A DNA stretch of 15,323 nt from an uncultured Desulfovibrio sp. (GTDB taxonomy: Bacteria > Desulfobacterota > Desulfovibrionia > Desulfovibrionales > Desulfovibrionaceae). The stretch spans positions 1 to 15,323 of the forward strand of contig CAMWPE010000025.1 of NCBI GenBank assembly GCA_947176055.1, read 5' to 3'. A model generated the notes under the pieces. It was not told the DNA's origin. It saw only the letters and a program-made list of their open reading frames with translations, and made no database searches. The position numbers were made by a program, and so were the translations under genes. Numbering within the stretch: position 1 is the stretch's first letter; each line of letters starts with the position of its first letter. This document shows, piece after piece, positions 1 through 5,842 of the stretch.

Positions 1-1
1 G

Positions 2-694
2 AATGAAGCGGAAATTGCGGCATTCAAGCAGAAGCAGAAAGAGAAGCGCGAGCGGGCATACGCCAATCTTGCAAGACATGGCGAGGAATGTGTCGGCAAA
101 GCAAAATTTTTCCTGCCTTTCCAGCAAAGCCAGGAATTGATGGACGAGCGCAGGAAGCTTGCCAAAATGCCAAAAATTTCCTGTGGACGATTCAAGGACT
201 GGCTGCGCCAGATAAATCCCTGGCTTACGGATATGTGGAGGTTACGCAGAACCTTGCAGCCCAGCAGCAGATATGGACATTTCAACGAAGGTTATTTCCA
301 CAAAATCGGTAAAATGCAAAACCCGCTCATTCCGTATCGTGAAATGGTCAGACGCCGCTATTCCGATTTAAAAGTTGGGCTTTCAAGGATGGAAGCCGTG
401 CTTGCCCTGCATTTGCGTTGCGCAGGGTATCTCCGCAAACAGGTGGAAGAAGAAATGCAAAGACACACGCCGCCCCCACTCAAGCCCGATCCTCTCGTGT
501 CGAAACTTGGCTATCTTCAACGGATTCTGGACTACGCTTTTGGAGCGCAGGGAGATATAATCATTCGGGATGACCACATCGGCAAGCCGGAGGTGGAGAA
601 ATTCAACAGGGAGGCTAAAATAATTGATTATTATTCAAGGCATCCGGTTCAAAATCGGAGACTAGCCAGCAGCCAAAGCAGAAGAATGAGGTAG
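2..694 (+). CDS. C-terminal part of an unrecognised basic protein (5' end outside window)
   Basis: The frame is open from base 2 to the TAG at 692-694, so 230 residues are visible and the true start lies to the left. The TTG at 137 and ATG at 140 are internal, because codons upstream of them in the same frame are also open. The visible protein begins with a charged, Lys/Glu/Arg-rich, probably helical stretch (KQKQKEKRERAYANLARHGEE). It continues as an Arg/Lys-rich sequence with several Trp (about residues 60-80) and ends with the very basic tail SSQSRRMR. No catalytic motif, signal peptide or membrane segment is evident. I do not recognise a family. Basic, helical C-termini of this kind occur in mobile-element proteins such as relaxases, and an integrase lies 3.5 kb away, but that link is only a guess. 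It converges with the flagellin operon. Confidence 0.55.
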   Translation, partial: NEAEIAAFKQKQKEKRERAYANLARHGEECVGKAKFFLPFQQSQELMDERRKLAKMPKISCGRFKDWLRQINPWLTDMWRLRRTLQPSSRYGHFNEGYFHKIGKMQNPLIPYREMVRRRYSDLKVGLSRMEAVLALHLRCAGYLRKQVEEEMQRHTPPPLKPDPLVSKLGYLQRILDYAFGAQGDIIIRDDHIGKPEVEKFNREAKIIDYYSRHPVQNRRLASSQSRRMR

Positions 695-817
695 GCATGT
701 TTGCATATCCTAAACATGTATTGGCAAAGATAGGTGGTGGGGACAGACGGCTTATGTTTGGCTATAGCGCTAATAGGAATTTAATCCGATACTTTCCATC
801 CCAAAATATATAGACAA

Positions 818-840
818 AAACTTGAAAATGGGACAAGTTT
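818..840 (-). terminator. possible weak terminator of the flagellin operon
   Basis: Read on the minus strand, AAACTTG (840-834) pairs perfectly with CAAGTTT (824-818) across a 9-nt loop, and the 3' arm runs into two more T residues before a G. It begins 19 nt after the stop codon of the second flagellin gene. The stem is only 7 bp and AT-rich, so this is a plausible but weak intrinsic terminator. No better candidate is seen in the 164-bp gap between this operon and the convergent upstream gene. Confidence 0.4.
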
Positions 841-858
841 GTAAAAATATCAAACCGA

Positions 859-2334
859 TTACCCACCTATTAACTGCATCGCCATTTGTGGCATGGAGTT
901 GGCTTGTGAAAGCATGGCAACGGCTGATTGGGTCAGTATCTGGTTACGGACGAAATTAGTCATTTCAGTGGCAACATCCACATCAGAAATACGGGATTCT
1001 GAGGCTTGCAAATTCTCGGCTTGAATTGTCAGATTGGAAACAGTATTTTCAAGGCGGATTTGCATAGCGCCGTAATAAGCTCGTGCCTGGTCTTTCTTGA
1101 CTATGGCGTCATTTATTGTGACAAGTGATTTTTGGGCATTATCTTGAGTTTCAATACGGACATCTTCAAGACCAAGACCTTTTAATGTACAATCGCGTTT
1201 TTCTATATTATAATAATCTTCGGCTGAATCATTCATTGGGCCAAAGTGTATCATGATCTTTTCCGATTTTAATTGATCTATGTCACCAATCTCTTCTGTA
1301 ATTATCGATTTATCTTCCCTAGTTGATACTAAAAATTTATCTAATTCGATAATATCTACATTTATTTTATCGATAATAATATTATTTTTAACATCATCGA
1401 TATCTTCAAATATTGGTAACGATACGATATAAGTCATATTCCATTTTGTATCATCATTAATATCAATGTCAAAGTAATAATAATGCCTATTATTAGCATA
1501 GCCATATCGTTGATCAATAATTTTATTAAGGAAATAATTGGGAATAGTTTGATCTTCATTTGCTAGCATTTTGAATCCGTTACCACCTCCATCCCAGCAA
1601 TCAATTTCTACATCACTAGGATTGCATGCTGGATTACCAGCAAAATGCCATTCTTGTACTGAAGTACGCCATTCATTTGTTTCCCATACGAGTGATATTT
1701 TTAAATCATTTATTGTATCTTTATATATCATATTATCCTTTATATAATATTGCTCTATCTTTTCCCCTTCAACAATTTCTACAAGCTGGTCACCTCTTTC
1801 CCAATTAGTTCCTCCCGAACCACTTGCCACATTCTCATAATTTAAAATATTTCTAGAATATATATCTTTTTTAATAGTCTCACCTAACATTGGGGGTGGG
1901 GATAATTGACGTGTTCCATCAATCAATTTAATCCCATTAAAATCTGTAGCTACAGCAATCCTCTGAATTTCGCTCGCCATTGCCTGAAATTCAGAATCAA
2001 TCATCAGCCTTTGCGTAGAATCATAGGTACCAGTCGCAGCCTGTTCCGCAAGCTCTTTCATGCGGATAAGTTTTTCGTCAATAACACCCAGGGCGCCATC
2101 CACAACCTGAATCATGGAGATCGCGTCATTGGCGTTGCGCACGCCTTGGTGCAAGGCAGCCACATCCGCCCGCATGAGTTCACGGATAGCTAAACCAGCC
2201 GCATCATCTGCGGCGGAATTAATACGCAGGCCTGAAGAAAGACGTTGAGTAGAAGTTGCAAGATTGCCGTAATGGGTGTTTAGTGTACGAGCGGCATTGG
2301 CGGCCATCATATTGTGATTTATAACCAGGGACAT
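859..2334 (-). CDS. fliC: flagellin, downstream copy, with a large AT-rich insert
   Basis: This is a filament subunit exported by the flagellar type III system and polymerised outside the cell. Of its 491 residues, 1-140 are the conserved N-terminal D0/D1 helices (MSLVINHNMMAANAARTLNT..., LSSGLRINSAADDAAGLAIR) and 393-491 are the C-terminal D1/D0 helices (ENLQASESRISDVDVATEMTN, ending QMAMQLIGG). Flagellins of this type without an insert are roughly 290 residues. The excess sits at about 141-358, an Asn/Asp/Ile/Lys-rich segment encoded by very AT-rich DNA. The block IMIHFGPMNDSAEDYYNIEK...GLGL follows it at 359-389. Three cysteines (C237, C246, C382) are unusual for a flagellin. The ATG at 2334 has GGAG about 7 nt upstream. 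The gene starts 30 bp after the stop of the other flagellin gene, so the two probably form one operon in which this is the second cistron. Confidence 0.95.
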   Translation of the reverse strand: MSLVINHNMMAANAARTLNTHYGNLATSTQRLSSGLRINSAADDAAGLAIRELMRADVAALHQGVRNANDAISMIQVVDGALGVIDEKLIRMKELAEQAATGTYDSTQRLMIDSEFQAMASEIQRIAVATDFNGIKLIDGTRQLSPPPMLGETIKKDIYSRNILNYENVASGSGGTNWERGDQLVEIVEGEKIEQYYIKDNMIYKDTINDLKISLVWETNEWRTSVQEWHFAGNPACNPSDVEIDCWDGGGNGFKMLANEDQTIPNYFLNKIIDQRYGYANNRHYYYFDIDINDDTKWNMTYIVSLPIFEDIDDVKNNIIIDKINVDIIELDKFLVSTREDKSIITEEIGDIDQLKSEKIMIHFGPMNDSAEDYYNIEKRDCTLKGLGLEDVRIETQDNAQKSLVTINDAIVKKDQARAYYGAMQIRLENTVSNLTIQAENLQASESRISDVDVATEMTNFVRNQILTQSAVAMLSQANSMPQMAMQLIGG

Positions 2335-2364
2335 GGGAAAGCTCCAGTACGAGAAGATAAATTA

Positions 2365-3837
2365 TTAGCCGCCAATTAATTGCATGGCCATTTGTGGCAT
2401 GGAATTGGCTTGTGAAAGCATGGCAACAGCAGATTGGGTAAGTATCTGGTTGCGGACAAAATTTGTCATTTCCGTGGCTACATCAATATCGGAAATTCTA
2501 GATTCGGACGCTTGAAGATTTTCTGATTGAATGGTGAGGTTTGAGACGGTATTCTCCAGACGGTTCTGCATTGCGCCGAGATTTGCACGAATCTGATCTT
2601 TCCTGATTATGGCATCCTCAAGCCTGACGAGCATTTTTTGCGCTTTATCCTGAGTTTCGATTGAAGCATAAACTGGAGATTCCTCCACTTCTTTTAGTCT
2701 GTTTATGGTTAGATTCCGAATTGTACCCCGATCACCAGTTGCGTTAAAGCCTACATCATTATATTTTAATGTATGCATTGTTCCATCGCTGTTCATTAGC
2801 TTATACTGAATTTCATTTTCAGATACATGTGAATAGGCGATATTAACTTTGCCATTAAACCTAACATATTCACTATAACTTGGACCATACCATCTGAATA
2901 CAACCTCAGTAGTCATAATATCACCTGTATCAATATCAGTATATGTATTAACACAGCTTGTAGGCTCATGTACAATATGTGCAATAGGAGAAGTAAATTT
3001 TCCAGGAGTTCCAATATATTTTAAATTTATGTTATCAGTGTTTGTTTGTACAAGATCATCATAGACAACCTCCAGGCCGTCTTCGTCAAAGGCTCTTTGC
3101 GAAACAATTTTACCATCATTAAATGTATGCTCAAGGTAGATATGACCAAGTGTGATACCATTGCCATCTTCTAGCCGCACACCAAGGGATACTGTACCGT
3201 TAATATGATTCAGGTCATCATCATTTGTTAATGGAAAGATTGGAGCTTCAATCATTTCCGTATGATTTGACTGATCAACAAGTCCAAGTCCAGCTACAGT
3301 AGCTGCCCCAATATTAATATAGTAATAATCTTCTGCCGAATCGTTTAGAGTCCCAAAATGAATTTTTATTGCCCCACTTGAATTTAACCCACTGCCATCA
3401 TGGGTTCCTTCCAAAGATCCATTTAATAAATGAATTCCATTAAAATCAGTAGCATTGGCTATGCGATCAATTTCGCTGGCCATAGCCTGAAATTCAGAAT
3501 CAATCATCAACCTCTGGGTAGAATCATAAGTTCCAGTTGCTGCCTGTTCCGCTAGCTCTTTCATGCGGATGAGCTTTTCATCAATAATTCCCAAGGCACC
3601 ATCAGCTACTTGGAGCAGTGAAATCGCATCATTAGCATTTCTTACACCCTGATTTAACGTTGCAATATCTGCACGCATTAGCTCACGAATAGCCAAACCA
3701 GCCGCGTCATCAGCAGCGCTATTTATCCGCAAGCCTGAAGAAAGACGTTGAGTAGAAGTGGCAAGATTGCCGTAATGCGTATTCAGGGTTCGGGCTACAT
3801 TGGCTGCCATTGCATTATTATTGATCACAAGAGCCAT
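2365..3837 (-). CDS. fliC: flagellin, promoter-proximal copy, with a large central insert
   Basis: This flagellar filament subunit has 490 residues. Its N-terminal D0/D1 region (1-140) and C-terminal D1/D0 region (392-490) are almost the same as in the neighbouring copy. Here the block KIHFGTLNDSAEDYYYIN...GLGL directly follows the N-terminal domain (158-186). The extra sequence, about 189-390, comes after that block, whereas in the other copy it comes before. The insert is Thr/Asn/Asp-rich with alternating hydrophobic residues (for example GKVNIAYSHVSENEIQYKLM), which suggests beta structure in a surface-exposed D2/D3 domain. One cysteine (C295) lies in the insert. The ATG at 3837 follows AAGGAG (3849-3844) by 6 nt, a strong ribosome binding site. 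It is the first gene of the pair and has a structured leader. I found no convincing sigma-28 or sigma-54 promoter upstream. Confidence 0.96.
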   Translation of the reverse strand: MALVINNNAMAANVARTLNTHYGNLATSTQRLSSGLRINSAADDAAGLAIRELMRADIATLNQGVRNANDAISLLQVADGALGIIDEKLIRMKELAEQAATGTYDSTQRLMIDSEFQAMASEIDRIANATDFNGIHLLNGSLEGTHDGSGLNSSGAIKIHFGTLNDSAEDYYYINIGAATVAGLGLVDQSNHTEMIEAPIFPLTNDDDLNHINGTVSLGVRLEDGNGITLGHIYLEHTFNDGKIVSQRAFDEDGLEVVYDDLVQTNTDNINLKYIGTPGKFTSPIAHIVHEPTSCVNTYTDIDTGDIMTTEVVFRWYGPSYSEYVRFNGKVNIAYSHVSENEIQYKLMNSDGTMHTLKYNDVGFNATGDRGTIRNLTINRLKEVEESPVYASIETQDKAQKMLVRLEDAIIRKDQIRANLGAMQNRLENTVSNLTIQSENLQASESRISDIDVATEMTNFVRNQILTQSAVAMLSQANSMPQMAMQLIGG

Positions 3838-3860
3838 TTTTTACTCCTTAAGTGCTGTAT

Positions 3861-3891
3861 GGCAGCAAAAAACGGCTGCCTGATCAGGCAG
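3861..3891 (-). promoter_or_regulatory. flagellin leader: two mutually exclusive hairpins, possible attenuator
   Basis: In the flagellin transcript, the 16-nt palindrome CTGCCTGATCAGGCAG (3891->3876) can form a 6-bp stem with a 4-nt loop, followed by CCG and six U residues, which resembles an intrinsic terminator. The 3' arm of that palindrome is also the 5' arm of a second hairpin. In it, GGCAGC (3880->3875) pairs with GCTGCC (3866->3861) and places the U-run in its loop. The two cannot form together. The second hairpin ends 11 nt before the AAGGAG of the first flagellin gene. What is seen is the sequence complementarity; a switch between terminating and read-through forms is inferred. Confidence 0.45.
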
Positions 3892-3953
3892 TCAACAAGC
3901 TCATCATCAGATACACATACGGATATTTGCGGAAAAATTTTTAATTTAACGGG

Positions 3954-3965
3954 ATAACTACTTGA
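3954..3965 (+). repeat. 12-bp direct repeat, left copy (candidate att core)
   Basis: ATAACTACTTGA occurs here and again at 5569-5580, flanking the recombinase gene. The match does not extend further on either side. It could be a recombination core or target-site duplication bounding a 1.6-kb segment that contains only the integrase. A chance match cannot be excluded. Confidence 0.35.
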
Positions 3966-4061
3966 GGGCATTGAGTAAATTACGAGAATGAGAAAATATC
4001 CGCTTTTTGTTTTGCACACATTTTGCATACTTTTTTACGCAGCAGGAAGCTTTTTCCCTTG

Positions 4062-4090
4062 ATTCATTGTCAGTGTATCTGACAATGAAT
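4062..4090. repeat. perfect 12-bp inverted repeat with overlapping half-site
   Basis: ATTCATTGTCAG and CTGACAATGAAT form a perfect 12-bp stem around the loop TGTAT. The hexamer ATTGTC or its complement GACAAT occurs three times in alternating orientation (4066-4071, 4081-4086, 4089-4094), so the last two make a second small inverted repeat. Neither strand has a U-run after the stem, so it is not a standard intrinsic terminator. It lies 86 bp past the integrase stop codon. Possible roles are an operator or recombinase binding site, or an mRNA-stabilising 3' stem. Confidence 0.6.
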
Positions 4091-4175
4091 TGTCCAATTA
4101 GGGCCAAAAATGTCTCAAAAAATCCAGCTGCGTCCAAATTTTGCCGGTCTGTTTCCCATACCCTCCCCAGACGAT

Positions 4176-5180
4176 TTATCTTCTTAAAATTGGCAATATC
4201 TCAATCTGCTGTTTCCACATGGGCGGATATATTCCATGCCTGCGCGCCGTATTTTTTTGTATACTTTCGTCCGTCATTGACAAAATTTTGCTTACGACAT
4301 CAGCAGCAGCAACCAGGGAAGCCTGATCCAGATGCGCATAACGCATGGTGGTGCGCGGGTCTGCGTGACCCAGCATTTTTTGAACTTCGTAGAGGGAATG
4401 ACCTGTGTTGACCAGGAAGCTGGCGAAGGTGTGGCGCAGATCGTGAATCCTCACATCCGCAATTCCAAGCTCACGCCGCAGTCTACTCCAGAAGAGATAT
4501 AGGTCAGAAAGAGGCTTGCCTTTGGCATGGCCGGGAAATAGCCAGGGAGAGCCAGAATTTTGCGGGATCTCTTTGATAATCTGTATGGCGGCTTCTGAAA
4601 GGACAATGTGGCGGGGTTTGCCCGATTTGGAAAGCGGCACAGTAAGGATATTCTGTTCCAGATTTATATTTTCCCACCTGGCCTTGAGAATTTCACTTTT
4701 TCTCGCGCCCGTCAGCAACAGCAAACGCAAGGCCAACGCTTCCATCCTGTCGCTCTTTTCAAGGGCAGCCATAAGCCGCTGCGCTTCATCCTGTGAAAGA
4801 TAGCGCTCTTTCTGGGCATGAACTTTAAAAGGTGAAACGCCAAAACAGGGGGAAGTTCCGGGCTGTATAAAGCCCCTCGTTTCGGCAAAGGAACAGATCG
4901 TTTTAAAAACTGCCAGAAAACGGTTGCATGATGCCTGAGCCAGACCACTTTCACGCAAGCTATTTAACCAGTCTTCAACCTCACCGCGCTCAATCTCCGA
5001 TAAAGGCCGGTCTCCAAATGTCGACGACAGGTGCTGTCGGGCAATCCGCTCGTCTATTTTCCAGCTTCGTTTCCGAATTTTTATATGGGGAAGGTAAATC
5101 TGGCTGACAAAAGCATCCAGTGTGAGTTCATTACATTTAACTTTACGCTGTGTTTTGGCTTTGAGATATTTCTGGGACAT
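4176..5180 (-). CDS. tyrosine recombinase / phage-type integrase, complete
   Basis: This 334-residue site-specific DNA recombinase has an N-terminal core-binding (SAM-like) domain at about 20-110 and a catalytic domain at about 125-300. All the usual active-site residues can be placed: R160 (TGARKSE), K185 (SKSGK), H246 and R249 (HDLRHTF), H272 (LGH) and nucleophile Y281 (MRYAHL). The length is typical of single-integrase genomic islands and prophages. The ATG at 5180 is preceded by GGAG with 8-nt spacing. An extended -10 box (5218-5226) lies about 40 bp upstream. No excisionase, phage structural gene or relaxase is visible next to it, so it may be the end gene of an island or a solo remnant. 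It reads toward the flagellin operon on the same strand, 338 bp away. Its natural target is unknown, and no tRNA gene lies within 6 kb. Confidence 0.96.
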   Translation of the reverse strand: MSQKYLKAKTQRKVKCNELTLDAFVSQIYLPHIKIRKRSWKIDERIARQHLSSTFGDRPLSEIERGEVEDWLNSLRESGLAQASCNRFLAVFKTICSFAETRGFIQPGTSPCFGVSPFKVHAQKERYLSQDEAQRLMAALEKSDRMEALALRLLLLTGARKSEILKARWENINLEQNILTVPLSKSGKPRHIVLSEAAIQIIKEIPQNSGSPWLFPGHAKGKPLSDLYLFWSRLRRELGIADVRIHDLRHTFASFLVNTGHSLYEVQKMLGHADPRTTMRYAHLDQASLVAAADVVSKILSMTDESIQKNTARRHGIYPPMWKQQIEILPILRR

Positions 5181-5217
5181 GCGGACTTCTCCAATTATGG
5201 GTTGGCGATATTCCGCA

Positions 5218-5226
5218 AGTATAGCA
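5218..5226 (-). promoter_or_regulatory. candidate extended -10 promoter of the integrase gene
   Basis: On the minus strand the sequence TGCTATACT combines a TGN extension with a -10 hexamer that matches TATAAT at 5 of 6 positions. It sits about 38 bp upstream of the integrase ATG. No good -35 hexamer is present at 16-18 bp, which is acceptable for an extended -10 promoter. Confidence 0.35.
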
Positions 5227-5525
5227 CCGGTTTTTTGGGCTTGAGGTTTCAGGAAATTTTGGGACTATCCAACGAAAAGTTATGAAAGACAGATAAATAC
5301 AAGGGAAAACCTAATAAAAGCTCATTTTTAACTTGACAGGTTTCAGCAGAAGCGCATTTTTGGCTATCGACTCATTCCTACCTGAATCAAACCTCCTCTT
5401 TCGCTCACTTCCTTAATTTACCTTGTCATATCCCCTTGCAAATTGAAGCCTTCACACTTTCAATAAGTTATGTCGGCTTATTTTTTATCCATTGAGGGAT
5501 AATAACCCCTATTCCTATCCAGCAA

Positions 5526-5551
5526 TTTTAGGGGTCGTTTTTAGGGGTTGT
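5526..5551 (+). repeat. 13-bp tandem repeat, likely integrase arm-type sites
   Basis: TTTTAGGGGTCGT (5526-5538) is followed directly by TTTTAGGGGTTGT (5539-5551), with 12 of 13 positions identical. An inverted partial copy, AACCCCTA, lies 14 bp to the left (5504-5511). Tandem T-rich/GGGG repeats near the 5' side of island integrase genes are commonly the arm-type binding sites of P4-like integrases. That family pattern comes from memory and is not tested here. They lie about 350 bp upstream of the recombinase start. Confidence 0.55.
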
Positions 5552-5568
5552 TCCCAACATGTATTATT

Positions 5569-5580
5569 ATAACTACTTGA
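5569..5580 (+). repeat. 12-bp direct repeat, right copy (candidate att core)
   Basis: This copy of ATAACTACTTGA lies 17 bp to the right of the 13-bp tandem repeats, about where an integrase core site would be expected relative to arm-type sites. The partner copy is at 3954-3965. Confidence 0.35.
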
Positions 5581-5643
5581 AATAATTATATAAATTTTAA
5601 AACGCTCCATACTTATGAAATAAATAGAAGACCGGTTAACTAA

Positions 5644-5672
5644 CGGAAACGGGGAGCGAACGCTTGTTTCCG
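5644..5672. repeat. imperfect inverted repeat at the composition boundary
   Basis: CGGAAAC (5644-5650) and GTTTCCG (5666-5672) form a 7-bp stem, and AGCG (5655-5658) and CGCT (5661-5664) form an inner 4-bp stem; a GGGG/T bulge lies between them. No U-run follows on either strand, so its role is unknown. It lies where the AT-rich region gives way to GC-rich sequence, about 170 bp beyond the end of the outer-membrane protein gene. Confidence 0.4.
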
Positions 5673-5842
5673 CGGCGAATTAATTTATTAGATTGCGACG
5701 GCGCACCCGTAAACGCGGCGCCGGATCGCTCTGGAAAAAAATCGTTTTTTGTGTTATTCCGCTTGACGCGAACGGGCGTTTTCGACGTCGCTGTCCTTGG
5801 CGGGGTACGGCGGAGGGAACGCTCGTTTTTTTATCGTCTGTT

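Larger units (their letters stand above)
3838..4175. other. 338-bp gap between integrase and flagellin genes
   Basis: This AT-rich gap has no credible gene. A 67-codon minus-strand frame (4028-3825) runs through it, overlaps the flagellin start and has no recognisable features. The gap holds the flagellin ribosome binding site (3844-3849), alternative hairpins (3861-3891), one copy of a 12-bp direct repeat (3954-3965) and a 12-bp perfect hairpin (4062-4090). The best sigma-28-like -10 box on the minus strand is GCGGATAT near 3995-4002, 6/8 to GCCGATAA, but it lacks a good -35 box. I therefore do not call a promoter here. Confidence 0.6.
5181..5842. other. 662-bp gene-free region between integrase and outer-membrane protein gene
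   Basis: I see no credible coding sequence here. The left two thirds are AT-rich and carry the integrase promoter candidate, an inverted repeat TTATCC/GGATAA (5485-5502), a 13-bp tandem repeat (5526-5551) with an inverted partial copy AACCCCTA (5504-5511), and the right copy of the 12-bp direct repeat (5569-5580). From about 5630 the sequence becomes GC-rich and shows stem-loops (5644-5672, 5699-5723). The composition change probably marks the edge of the acquired segment. A 60-codon plus-strand frame (5664-5846) has no family features and overlaps the end of the next gene, so I do not accept it. Confidence 0.6.

Noticed and set aside
5333..5360. Plus-strand promoter-like TTGACA followed 16 bp later by TATCGA
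   Set aside because: The -10 box is poor and nothing resembling a gene or terminator-bounded small RNA follows before 5842.
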